Source of the DNA: Reinekea sp. G2M2-21
Lineage (GTDB): Bacteria; Pseudomonadota; Gammaproteobacteria; Pseudomonadales; Natronospirillaceae
Assembly: GCF_015687175.1 (NCBI RefSeq)
Contig: NZ_JADPQG010000006.1
Location: 62,001-126,000 of the forward strand
Reading direction: 5' to 3'
Length of the DNA: 64,000 nt
Shown here: one piece after another, positions 1-8,009 of the stretch
Layout of the letters: every line of letters starts with the position of its first letter
Position numbering within the stretch: position 1 is the first letter of the stretch
Program-made: the position numbers and the translations under genes
The notes under the pieces: generated by a model
Told to the model about the DNA's origin: nothing
Seen by the model: the letters and a program-made list of their open reading frames with translations, nothing else
The model's database searches: none

Positions 1-705
1 ACCAACACGCAAGCGACTGTACACGACATCAAAGCGCTCAGTGGCGATGTCTGGCAGGTCCGATTAAAACCCATTGAACCTTACCTTTATGCAGCAGGCC
101 AATACACCGAACTGGTGATCGACGGTTTCGAATTCTTATTCTTTACCATCGCTTCCGCACCTCATTCGCCTTGCATAGAACTGCACATACAATGCGGTTC
201 CGACACCAACAACCGACTGATCAAACATCTCCAGCAAACGGACGCTGTCGCACTGGCACCTGCAGCAGGTCGTTGCGTACTAAGAAGCCTGCCAGAAAGT
301 GAAAAACCGCTGCTGCTGATCGCTTCAGGGACCGGATTCAGCCAGGTAAAAGCCATCGTGGAAGACTTGCTGCATCAGCATTCGCAGCGTCCAACCTATA
401 TCTACTGGACCAGTTATAAACTGAGCCAGCTTTATATGTTGGAAAAGGCCGAACTCTGGGCTGAGCAGAATGCACACATCCATACCGCCATGCTAATCTC
501 CGAGCAGGGTCACTGGCAGGATAAAAACCAGATGCTGGTTCATTCCATTCTTGCCGACCATGAAGATATCGCACAGTGTCACGCTGTTACCTGCGGTTCG
601 CCGGAAATGGTCTACACCGTGCTCGACACACTTTGCGAGCATGGCTTTCAGTCGCAACATATGATCAGTGATGTGTTCGAAATTGCACCAAGGGATAGCC
701 AATGA
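1..705 (+). CDS. fre: NAD(P)H-flavin reductase (Fre/LuxG type), 5' end cut by window
   Basis: The frame is open from base 1 and encodes 234 residues before the stop, close to the about 233 of Fre, so only a few N-terminal residues should be missing. The internal GTG at 115 is not a credible start, because FAD-domain sequence (AGQYTEL) precedes it. Visible are the flavin-binding stretch FFTIASAP, the nucleotide-binding GTGFSQVKAI near residue 110 and a C-terminal half typical of ferredoxin-reductase-fold flavin reductases. Family members reduce free FMN or FAD with NAD(P)H in the cytoplasm; in many gammaproteobacteria the gene follows ubiD, which cannot be seen here. The stop overlaps the next start as ATGA, implying translational coupling. 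Confidence 0.85.
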   Translation, partial: TNTQATVHDIKALSGDVWQVRLKPIEPYLYAAGQYTELVIDGFEFLFFTIASAPHSPCIELHIQCGSDTNNRLIKHLQQTDAVALAPAAGRCVLRSLPESEKPLLLIASGTGFSQVKAIVEDLLHQHSQRPTYIYWTSYKLSQLYMLEKAELWAEQNAHIHTAMLISEQGHWQDKNQMLVHSILADHEDIAQCHAVTCGSPEMVYTVLDTLCEHGFQSQHMISDVFEIAPRDSQ

Positions 706-1448
706 ATACCGCTGAAGTTTTGCGCGTTTTTGGATTGGAACCTAGGGAAACCCGTATTTATCTTGCACTTCTGGAGTCCGGGCCTGCGTCCATCCGCGAT
801 ATTGCCGATCGCGCCGGTATAAACCGGGGCACAACGCACGAGCTACTTAAACGCATGCAGCAAAAAGGAGTAGTCAGCTACTTCCCCAAAGGTAAACGGC
901 GCCATTTCAGCGCCGAGCCGCCCAGCCGGCTAAAAGAACTGGCCCTGAATCACCAGAATCAGGTCTCCGAAGCGATGGAATTACTGGAAGAAAAAGTAAT
1001 CCCGCAGTTATCGCACCTGCGCCCGATTACCGGTAATGCAGATGTGCATTACTACGAAGGTGATGATGGGATTGAACTCGTCCTGAAGGATATACTGTCG
1101 ACCGTCAGTGAACAGGAAGATCGCACTTATAGCGTTTATTCGGCGAAAGCGATCCGCAAACACCTATACCGTCCATTTCCAAATTACACCCGCCAACGGG
1201 TAAAGCTGGACATCAATGTACGGGTAATAGCTATTGGGGAAGGAGGCGAGGAAGCGCCTCTGGCGAATCGAAAGTGGATCGATGAAAAATCGAGTGAAAA
1301 TGCGGGCTCTTACATTGCGATTTACCCACCGAAGGTCGCACTGATCTCACTCAGCGACGGTGATTTACCCACTGCCGTGGTCATCCAATCGCCCACGATC
1401 GCCAACACACATTTAACTATTTTCAACACACTGTGGAAAACGTTGTAA
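702..1448 (+). CDS. TrmB-family winged-helix transcriptional regulator
   Basis: The protein has 248 residues. Residues 1-75 form a TrmB-type winged helix (FGLEPRETRIYLALLESG, then IADRAGINRGTTHELLKRM as recognition region). A short helical linker (about 80-105) leads into a C-terminal alpha/beta domain (about 110-248) resembling the PLD-like effector part of TrmB proteins. TrmB regulators are best known as sugar-responsive regulators in archaea; the bacterial relatives are mostly uncharacterised, and no ligand can be inferred. Its ATG overlaps the stop of the flavin reductase gene, so the two are co-expressed. It ends 19 bp before the convergent bacteriohemerythrin gene. Confidence 0.75.
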   Translation: MNTAEVLRVFGLEPRETRIYLALLESGPASIRDIADRAGINRGTTHELLKRMQQKGVVSYFPKGKRRHFSAEPPSRLKELALNHQNQVSEAMELLEEKVIPQLSHLRPITGNADVHYYEGDDGIELVLKDILSTVSEQEDRTYSVYSAKAIRKHLYRPFPNYTRQRVKLDINVRVIAIGEGGEEAPLANRKWIDEKSSENAGSYIAIYPPKVALISLSDGDLPTAVVIQSPTIANTHLTIFNTLWKTL

Positions 1449-1467
1449 CGATTTGCGTCACGGGCCA

Positions 1468-1926
1468 TCAGCTAAAAAAACGCTTAGTGGCCCGCTTTAT
1501 CCAGCTCGCGTGTTTTTCCGGCGTGCTGTTCAGAAAGCGGTTTTTTACCGTCGCCCGATAACTCTGATCATCAGTCATTATGTGCTTTAACAGCCAATCC
1601 TGTAGCACATCGGCCAACTCAATGGCAACATCGTCACCGTTTGCGAACCGCTCCTGTAACACCTGAATCTGCTTTTCAAACATCCTGTGCGTGACCTGAT
1701 GTTCAGGCAGTTCAGCATATCCGGACTCCTCCAGCAAGGCCTCTTCGAAGGCAAAATGGGACAGAGTATAATCCACCAGCAAGTGCAACACTTTATCAAT
1801 CTCTTCACGCCCACCGCGGTTTTCAGCGATGTCATGCACATCATTGATGTACTCTACGATGCGTTTATGTTGGGCATCGATCACACCGATACCCAATTCA
1901 TAATCCGTTGACCATTGTATTTTCAT
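1468..1926 (-). CDS. Bacteriohemerythrin 1
   Basis: A single-domain hemerythrin of 152 residues. All seven di-iron ligands can be placed: H20, H57, E61, H76, H80, H115 and D120, in the pattern H...HxxxE...HxxxH...HxxxxD. Such proteins bind O2 at a non-heme di-iron centre and are proposed to store, deliver or sense oxygen in the cytoplasm. The C-terminal tail (about 125-152) is basic. It is transcribed in the same direction as a second bacteriohemerythrin 62 bp upstream and may be co-transcribed with it. The two share the SHFAFEE core but differ elsewhere, which suggests an old duplication. Confidence 0.88.
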   Translation of the reverse strand: MKIQWSTDYELGIGVIDAQHKRIVEYINDVHDIAENRGGREEIDKVLHLLVDYTLSHFAFEEALLEESGYAELPEHQVTHRMFEKQIQVLQERFANGDDVAIELADVLQDWLLKHIMTDDQSYRATVKNRFLNSTPEKHASWIKRATKRFFS

Positions 1927-1988
1927 AACATGCTCTTCTGGCTATTCTGTCAAGTAATGGCAACAATCATATCCGGCTGAGATATGAG

Positions 1989-2444
1989 TTACGCATGAAA
2001 TAAACGGGCAATCCACGAACCCTTTCTGGCCTTGGCCCGTTTCGTCGCCTCGGCCATATTCGCTTTCACCACATCAGAATAATCGTGATCATCCCGCTTG
2101 ATATGATTCACCAACCACGCCTTAAGTACATGCATAAGCTCTTCAGTAATATTTTCACCGACCTTGGCACGTTGCTGGAAACTGACCACCCGCTTGGCAA
2201 ACAACTGATGAACCTTTTTATGAGCGTTGGTGAAAGGGTAGCCAGCCTCTTCCATGAGGCTTTCTTCGAAGGCAAAGTGTGACAGGGTGTAATCCACCAA
2301 CTCATCCAGTAATGACAACAGTTCTTTCTGGCTCTTGGTTTTCTGCACTTGGGCCAAGGTGTTGATGTATTCCACAATCCGCTGATGTTGCGCATCGATT
2401 ACCGGAATACCGATTTCTAATTCTGAACTCCACACAATTGCCAT
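1989..2444 (-). CDS. Bacteriohemerythrin 2
   Basis: The product has 151 residues. The ATG at 2444 was preferred to the in-frame GTG at 2447, because the GGAGG upstream sits six bases from the ATG and only three from the GTG. Di-iron ligands are H20, H56, E60, H75, H79, H114 and D119, so the centre looks intact. The N-terminal half (VIDAQHQRIVEYIN, then DYTLSHFAFEE) closely matches the downstream paralogue. No membrane segment or partner domain is present, so it is a soluble single-domain protein. An O2-binding role follows from the family; physiological use is unknown. Confidence 0.88.
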   Translation of the reverse strand: MAIVWSSELEIGIPVIDAQHQRIVEYINTLAQVQKTKSQKELLSLLDELVDYTLSHFAFEESLMEEAGYPFTNAHKKVHQLFAKRVVSFQQRAKVGENITEELMHVLKAWLVNHIKRDDHDYSDVVKANMAEATKRAKARKGSWIARLFHA

Positions 2445-2568
2445 CACAATCCTCCAAGTACATGATTATCATTTCAGAGTATCGTGTGACATGACTTTTT
2501 CCAGAATCCAGATCAATAAAATGAGAATCTGCCCGATGTGAATGCTGCTGCAACACCCATGAAGACTC

Positions 2569-3327
2569 TTAATGAGCTTTAAACAGATGTTGCTTCGCGC
2601 GGCTGACCATCAGTGGCTTTTTGACATCCCGAAGATACAGCAGGCATTGGCCGCTCAGGTTCTTTTCCACCCGGTCGACATGCTTGATATTCACCAAGGT
2701 ACTGCGATGAATGCGCCAGAAAATAGTCGAATCCAACTGCTCTTCCAGTTGTTTAATACTCAACCGTAGCAGAAACTCCCCTTCAGCACTGACCAGTGTG
2801 GTGTATTTATCTTCGGCCCGTAAATACAGCACATCGTCGACGTGGACGACTTTTATAGCTTCGCCTTTCTGCGCATTCAGCCAGGTCAGATGTTGATGTC
2901 CCCGATGCGCCCCCACCAGGTCTAACAACATTTCCACTTCGGGTGACTGGGCCGGTTTCTCAATGTGGCGTTCTTCAATTCGCTGCACGGTTTGCGCCAG
3001 ACGCTTTTCGTCCAGAGGTTTTAACAGATAATCCACGGCCCCACGATCGAATGCCTGGATGGCGTACTCATCGAACGCGGTCAGGAACACGATCTGGCAC
3101 TGAAAATCGGCCTGGCTCATGTGCAGTGCCACTTCCAGCCCGGACAGTCCGGGCATGTGAATATCCAGAAACACAACGTCGGGTTTCAGCTGCGCAATGA
3201 GTGACCAAGCTTCATCACCATTAGCGGCCTGAGCAATGACTTCTGCCTCCGGCCAGACTTCGGCCAGCGCTTTCTGTAAATGAAACCGCAACAAGGGTTC
3301 GTCATCGGCAATAATGACAGTGGTCAT
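2569..3327 (-). CDS. LytTR-family response regulator (AlgR/LytR type)
   Basis: The 252-residue protein has an N-terminal receiver domain (acidic pair D8-D9, phospho-acceptor D55 in VVFLDIHMPG, K103 in LLKPLD) and a C-terminal LytTR DNA-binding domain (about 150-250, with YLRAEDKYT and RIHRSTLVN). It is the last gene of a minus-strand operon and overlaps the preceding kinase by 4 bp, so the two form a two-component pair. LytTR regulators bind direct repeats; candidate sites (AACCGT copies) lie upstream of the operon between 7773 and 8008. Autoregulation and control of the divergent outer-membrane genes are inferred. It is AlgR-like in architecture, but its context is not that of algR. Confidence 0.88.
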   Translation of the reverse strand: MTTVIIADDEPLLRFHLQKALAEVWPEAEVIAQAANGDEAWSLIAQLKPDVVFLDIHMPGLSGLEVALHMSQADFQCQIVFLTAFDEYAIQAFDRGAVDYLLKPLDEKRLAQTVQRIEERHIEKPAQSPEVEMLLDLVGAHRGHQHLTWLNAQKGEAIKVVHVDDVLYLRAEDKYTTLVSAEGEFLLRLSIKQLEEQLDSTIFWRIHRSTLVNIKHVDRVEKNLSGQCLLYLRDVKKPLMVSRAKQHLFKAH

Positions 3328-4391
3328 TGCGCCTCCTGTTTATCCGGCAGTGGAATTTCAATGAGCGTTCGCCAGCCGTGCTCTGTTGCCTCGCTATTTA
3401 AACGCGCGGCATCGCCGTACCGGTTATCCAAGCGCTGGCGGATATTTTTTAGACTGATACCCAACCCACTTTGCGTAGTGTGCTTGCTTGCACAGTTGTC
3501 TGTCACGTCTATCTCAAGGGCATTGCCATGTTGCTGAATACTTAATTGAATAGTGGACGTGCCGACAGACTTTTCAACGCCGTGTTTAATCGCGTTTTCA
3601 ATAACGGGCTGAATGATCATTGGTGGTATCGATACCGGCAACACAGCGGTATCAATCGACTCAATCACCTGCAAACGATCACCAATACGCACTTGTTGAA
3701 TGGCAAGATAAGCACGGACCAAAGCCAGCTCCTGATCGATACTGCATTGATCCTGACTGGAATTTTTTAACGAAGCGCGCAACATATGACTGAGGTCTGC
3801 CACCATCCCTTTGGCAAGTGTCGGGTCAATGTCGATTAAGCTTTGAATATTCGCCAGAGTATTAAACAGGAAGTGTGGTTCCATCTGACTTTGCAATAAA
3901 CGGTTTTCCGCTTGCTGTTTGAGATTTTCCAATTCCGCCGCTTTTAGTTGTTGATCTCGCAATGCCAAAGTTAACGTTTGATTGCGATAGCGAAACCAGA
4001 AAAAGTAAAAAGCAGCGGCGCTGAACGCAAAGGCCACACCTAAATTTACAAAAAACAACCGACCAAAAAAGCCAAACGGTACTATGCCCACATAAACGAT
4101 ATAGCCGTAAATACAACTGGTACCAAACAAGCTACCCACGACTAAAGAAATAAGATTGATCGCCCAATCCGGTAACGGTTGCCTGCGTGTCCGCAGGAAC
4201 GTTTCGATCATGGAAATGGGAAATCCAAAACAGAAACTGAAGCCGATATTGGTGATCATACCCAGCTGGTTTAACAGATTTGTGATGAAGGCAATGACAC
4301 AACACACCACCACCAGCATTAGCAGGCTCTTTGGGTTAGAGACATAGGCGTGCCAGAAACCCTGTGTTTGGTCGGCTGAACTAGAGTCCAT
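3324..4391 (-). CDS. LytS/AlgZ-type membrane sensor histidine kinase
   Basis: The protein has 355 residues. About four hydrophobic segments lie between 22 and 133, followed by a short coiled coil (about 140-168). A His_kinase domain follows, with the phospho-acceptor H173 in MEPHFLFNTLANIQ and an N-box at IIQPVIENAIKHG. The G-box region includes SGLGISLKNIRQRL. No PAS, GAF or large periplasmic domain is present, so the signal must be sensed in or near the membrane. It follows a LolA-like gene and an ABC transporter in one operon, which suggests it monitors the transporter's substrate or envelope state. The ATG lies 1 bp past the LolA-like stop codon. Confidence 0.86.
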   Translation of the reverse strand: MDSSSADQTQGFWHAYVSNPKSLLMLVVVCCVIAFITNLLNQLGMITNIGFSFCFGFPISMIETFLRTRRQPLPDWAINLISLVVGSLFGTSCIYGYIVYVGIVPFGFFGRLFFVNLGVAFAFSAAAFYFFWFRYRNQTLTLALRDQQLKAAELENLKQQAENRLLQSQMEPHFLFNTLANIQSLIDIDPTLAKGMVADLSHMLRASLKNSSQDQCSIDQELALVRAYLAIQQVRIGDRLQVIESIDTAVLPVSIPPMIIQPVIENAIKHGVEKSVGTSTIQLSIQQHGNALEIDVTDNCASKHTTQSGLGISLKNIRQRLDNRYGDAARLNSEATEHGWRTLIEIPLPDKQEAQ

Positions 4392-4392
4392 A

Positions 4393-5115
4393 TCAAGGTG
4401 TTTCCCGAAGTAAAAAATTGGGCGTAAACCACTTATCCTGCATAGTCAGCGGCTCAACCGCATCATAATAAATGATGGTGGTCTGATCTTTCTGAACCCG
4501 ATCCTGCAGTGCCATACTGCTCACTTGCCAACGGTTGTTTTCGGTTTGGCTAACAACAAATGAGGCTTGTTTAGCAAGCTTACCAGACTTCAGATAAAAA
4601 TCTGCTCGTAATGGATGAAAGTTAACCGCGTTCACCCACAGAGTCACCTGACTATAACTCAGCCCTTTGCGGGCAGCGATCAGATCCAGCTTGATTTCAT
4701 CGGCGTCCGTCATCTGAGATTCAATTCGGTAGTCCGTTGACCAATCCAATGACGCGACATCCCCAACACTGGCTTCGCCCATCATCTTCTGCATGGCGGT
4801 AATTCGCATGGCACGCTTTGAGGAGGGAAGAAATAACCAAAACTTATCATCGATCATCAGGACTTTTTGTCCTGCTTCACGTTCAGACCGATACACAGCC
4901 AGCGAACGGCGCTGGTCGGCAACATAAACGTCCATCACCGACTGCCGCTGCATAACCCCCTGTTCGTACACTTCAATTCGAGTAGTGACTTTCACGGTGT
5001 CATCCTGAGTGCGCATACTGTCCAAGACATCCAACGCGGACAGTGTGTCGGCCCAAAGACTCACGGAGGCTGTTGCCGTTAATAATAACAGGGCAAATTT
5101 CGTTACATTACGCAT
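4393..5115 (-). CDS. LolA-like outer-membrane lipoprotein-sorting family protein
   Basis: The 240-residue protein has a signal peptide (about 1-22, ending SLWA) and a half-barrel fold signature of the LolA-like 'outer membrane lipoprotein-sorting protein' family: residues such as KVLMIDDKFWLFLP and an RAMRITAMQKMMGEAS stretch. The family is periplasmic and thought to carry lipidated or hydrophobic cargo; these members are distinct from the true LolA of the Lol pathway. Its start overlaps the permease gene by 8 bp. With the adjacent ATPase and permease it resembles a dedicated export route from the inner membrane. The cargo is unknown. Confidence 0.72.
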   Translation of the reverse strand: MRNVTKFALLLLTATASVSLWADTLSALDVLDSMRTQDDTVKVTTRIEVYEQGVMQRQSVMDVYVADQRRSLAVYRSEREAGQKVLMIDDKFWLFLPSSKRAMRITAMQKMMGEASVGDVASLDWSTDYRIESQMTDADEIKLDLIAARKGLSYSQVTLWVNAVNFHPLRADFYLKSGKLAKQASFVVSQTENNRWQVSSMALQDRVQKDQTTIIYYDAVEPLTMQDKWFTPNFLLRETP

Positions 5116-6325
5116 ATCGTAGTGCCTCCGCGACAGTCAGTTGAGTGCCTTTACGTACGGCCAGCGCACTGGCCAGCATACTGATAACAACCACGCCAAA
5201 CAGCGCCCACAAGGCCACTTCACCTGAAAAGTACACCTGCAACGGGTAGCCTTCCGTTTGTCCTGGTGGCGCGGGCATTTGGACATCAAACACGGTAAGG
5301 GCTATCGTTAATATGCCGCTTAAACCATACCCCAGCAGGGTTCCGAGACCACCCAGCAATGAGGCTTCCAACAGGAACAAGCGAATAATTTCACTGCGCC
5401 GGGTTCCCAGAGCACCCAATGTGCCAATCTCCCGAATGCGCTCCATCACACTCATGGCACTGGTATTGAAAATGGCGAACAGCACCATGATCAGTATGAC
5501 GACGCCCATGACACCGAAAATCCGATCATAGAGATTTTTTACCGAGCGGTAAAAGAAGGCACGATCTTGCCAAGGCGTAACCAGCAGATGTGGGAACTCA
5601 TCCGTCAAGCGCTGCTGGTAATCACTCTGCAGATCACTGTTACGCAGATAGATACTCAACTGACTGACGTTGTCCGTGTCTAACAGAAACTGCGCTGAGC
5701 TATTGTGAACCATCAGGTAGCGAGCATCCATTTCTGGAATACCGGTGGCAACGATGCCCTGCACAATCACGTCAATAGCATTCAACGCGCCATCGGATGT
5801 GGTGGACATCAAGGTTAACCCAGAGCCGATCGACGCTTGCATAGACTCAGCCAGCCCCTGCCCTAAGATCACTTCGTAATCCTGTGCTGGATCGGGTCGC
5901 AGACTCAGGGCGCGACCATCGACGATGTTTAACGCCGGTCCCATGACTTTAGGCAAATCGGTATCGACACCCCGCCCCATAAAAATGGTGGTCTTTTCAC
6001 CATTACTGATTAATCCGTTAAATTCGATCGAGGGAAGCACGTAGCTGACATTCAGATCTTTTAACAACGTCGCGCGGATGTCATCACTGTCCGCCACACC
6101 CAATTGCAAAGGAAACTCTTCTTCACGTTCAAAAAAATCTGGATGACTGAGAATCAATTGGCCATTTTCGCGCATAGCAAATTCCTGCAACGACTCATAG
6201 GTATACAGAGCGAAACCGGTCGTGGTCATAATACCGGTTACACCCATGGCGATAAGCAACAAGGTCGCTAAGGTACGACGTCGGTTACGACCTAAATTCT
6301 GCCAGGCTAATAGAATCCATTTCAT
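5108..6325 (-). CDS. ABC transporter permease (FtsX/MacB/LolCE-like)
   Basis: The 405-residue protein has the MacB-like topology: one N-terminal membrane helix (about 17-38), a large periplasmic domain (about 40-270) and three C-terminal helices (about 280-305, 330-350, 370-395) forming the FtsX domain (VMERIREIGTLGALGTRR just after the second helix). Permeases of this class do mechanotransmission rather than classical import: they extract lipoproteins or push periplasmic substrates. The ATG overlaps the stop of the ATPase gene (ATGA at 6322-6325). Being shorter than MacB and lacking a fused ATPase, it is closer to LolC/LolE in build. Confidence 0.85.
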   Translation of the reverse strand: MKWILLAWQNLGRNRRRTLATLLLIAMGVTGIMTTTGFALYTYESLQEFAMRENGQLILSHPDFFEREEEFPLQLGVADSDDIRATLLKDLNVSYVLPSIEFNGLISNGEKTTIFMGRGVDTDLPKVMGPALNIVDGRALSLRPDPAQDYEVILGQGLAESMQASIGSGLTLMSTTSDGALNAIDVIVQGIVATGIPEMDARYLMVHNSSAQFLLDTDNVSQLSIYLRNSDLQSDYQQRLTDEFPHLLVTPWQDRAFFYRSVKNLYDRIFGVMGVVILIMVLFAIFNTSAMSVMERIREIGTLGALGTRRSEIIRLFLLEASLLGGLGTLLGYGLSGILTIALTVFDVQMPAPPGQTEGYPLQVYFSGEVALWALFGVVVISMLASALAVRKGTQLTVAEALRYA

Positions 6326-7050
6326 GACAGTTCCCCCAAGGTAATGTGGTTCTCTGACACCGGTTTAACAGTCACCGATTCGCGAACGATGAGACCGTGA
6401 TCGACGTGAAGGACAGAATCACTGTACGGTAACAAGCGCGGATCATGTGTCGCGATCAAACACGCGGTACCCTGTTCAGTCGCCAGTGCTTTCATCTGCT
6501 CTATCACCTGCGTCGCCGTCTCAGCGTCCAGGCTGGCAGTGGGCTCATCAGCAATAATAATGCTCGGACGTTTTACCAGCGCGCGTGCGACGGCGACCCG
6601 TTGCGATTGACCACCTGACAACTGTTCTGGCTTTTTGTCGGCGAAATCCGACAACCCAACCTGCTTCAGTACTTCACGTACCCGTTGTTTTTTATCGGCT
6701 TCAGACCAGTCAAGCAGCATCAACGGGTAGGCAACGTTATCCGCGACCGTCATCACCGGTACCAGATTAAAACTCTGAAAAATAAAACCCAGATGTTGAC
6801 GACGGTAGTCAGTCCGTTGCCGCTGCGTCAACTTGTTCAACACCGTATTTTTATGGATCAGCTCGCCGCCATCAAGCGTTTCGATCAAACCGCAGATGTT
6901 CAACAGCGTACTTTTGCCACTTCCGGACGGACCGAGAATCGTCACAAACTGGCCTTCGTCAACGGACAGACTCGCGTCAGTCAGAACGCTAATCGGTTTA
7001 CCGCCAGACAGATACGACTTAGACACATGTCGCGCGACTAAAGTGCTCAT
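6322..7050 (-). CDS. ABC transporter ATP-binding protein (LolD/MacB type)
   Basis: The ATG at 7050 (MSTLVARHVSKSY) is chosen because it lies eight bases from a GGAG; in-frame GTG 7059 and ATG 7056 are too close to that site. The 242-residue ATPase shows Walker A GPSGSGKST (40-48), Q-loop at FIFQSFNLVP, signature LSGGQSQRVAVARAL (from 144), Walker B IIIADEP (164-170) followed by TASLD, and the H-loop at IATHDP. It pairs with the downstream FtsX-like permease to power transport across the inner membrane. It overlaps both neighbours, so the cassette is tightly coupled. Confidence 0.9.
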   Translation of the reverse strand: MSTLVARHVSKSYLSGGKPISVLTDASLSVDEGQFVTILGPSGSGKSTLLNICGLIETLDGGELIHKNTVLNKLTQRQRTDYRRQHLGFIFQSFNLVPVMTVADNVAYPLMLLDWSEADKKQRVREVLKQVGLSDFADKKPEQLSGGQSQRVAVARALVKRPSIIIADEPTASLDAETATQVIEQMKALATEQGTACLIATHDPRLLPYSDSVLHVDHGLIVRESVTVKPVSENHITLGELS

Positions 7051-7055
7051 GATCA

Positions 7056-7703
7056 TCACTCCAGTTCAGCGGCGGCTGCGGTGTATTCATCGGAGAAACC
7101 CTTCGCGGCCAGATCTATTTGCCACTGCGCCGCCTGCTCAGATTTATCAACTTGTAAGGCGGCGGCAATGGCGTAGTAATAAACATAGGTCTGAGCTTGC
7201 GCAGGCATTGCTAAAAATACAGGGTCGGACAACACATCTTCAAACAGGTAATAGCCGTCTTCATGACGACCGAAAAATTCCGGCACCTGAGAAAAGGTAA
7301 TCGCCGCAGTGGTTTTAACGTGCAGATACACCGGCATCTGTTCAAACAGTTGGGTTTTGTGTTGATCCTGAAGCAGACGCACGGCCAGCGACATTTCATC
7401 GAGACCTTTCTCGGTATGATTCATTTTGGACCAGGGCATCAACGCATCGCGACCCATGAGCGTGTGACTGCTGCCGAGCAGCACCAACGCCAGCGGATCG
7501 TTCACATCGTCGGTATAAATGTCTTGCCACTGTTGCGCCAATTTTTTTGCAGAACCGCCTTCATCACCCGAAACGGCAAGGTATTGTTGATAGGCCAACT
7601 GAAACTCTTCACTATCATAGTCTGCTGCATTAATCGGATTAAAACAGCTCAGGGCAACGGCGATCAGAATCAGGGCGTGTATGGATAAAGAATGCGTTTT
7701 CAT
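7056..7703 (-). CDS. Exported protein of unknown function, first gene of ABC operon
   Basis: The start at 7703 follows a strong AAAGGAG seven bases upstream; ten extra residues are open upstream but lack such a site. The product (about 215 residues) begins with a signal peptide (MKTHSLSIHALILIAVALSC, cleaved near INAA). The mature part is largely alpha-helical and rich in Ala, Gln and Leu, with a pattern suggesting TPR-like helical repeats (LALVLLGSSHTLMGRDAL, then AQTYVYYYAIAAALQ). The cysteine in the signal region is not in a convincing lipobox. I do not recognise the family. Its position as first gene ahead of the ATPase makes a periplasmic accessory role likely. Confidence 0.7.
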   Translation of the reverse strand: MKTHSLSIHALILIAVALSCFNPINAADYDSEEFQLAYQQYLAVSGDEGGSAKKLAQQWQDIYTDDVNDPLALVLLGSSHTLMGRDALMPWSKMNHTEKGLDEMSLAVRLLQDQHKTQLFEQMPVYLHVKTTAAITFSQVPEFFGRHEDGYYLFEDVLSDPVFLAMPAQAQTYVYYYAIAAALQVDKSEQAAQWQIDLAAKGFSDEYTAAAAELE

Positions 7704-8009
7704 AGTGAATCTCCTTTGAATTGATGAGATCACTGTAACGGCGTGTCGACCTCGTTGCCGGGGCGTGCGATAAACCGTTGTCTGCAGGCGTTATTGGTCA
7801 GTATGGCGGACAAACGGATCTGGTTCTCCGCAATGTAATGTACAGACGTTTCATCGGCTCTACCTTCCTTTTATCGCCAAAGGCAACCGTTTATCACTTC
7901 CAATACGTTCCCAGCACTCGCCGGTTTATGGTGCATGGCATAGATAAATGTCTTGAACCGTCTGCAAAGCGATTAACGCCCGCATTCCAGAATCAACAGG
8001 AAAACCGTC
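7704..8009. promoter_or_regulatory. Divergent intergenic region with four AACCGT direct copies
   Basis: This 306-bp region separates the ABC/LytTR operon (minus) from the outer-membrane barrel genes (plus) and contains no credible gene. AACCGT occurs four times in the same orientation at 7773, 7885, 7956 and 8003. The second copy extends to ACCGTTTATC, matching 8 of 10 positions of the AlgR box ACCGTTCGTC of Pseudomonas. Since the operon encodes a LytTR regulator, these are candidate binding sites. The last copy lies just before the ATG at 8010 and may be chance. Confidence 0.4.

Noticed and set aside
2490-2530. TTGAT-like half-site upstream of bacteriohemerythrin 2, possibly FNR
   Set aside because: Only one half matches TTGAT-N4-ATCAA; the other has two of five matches.
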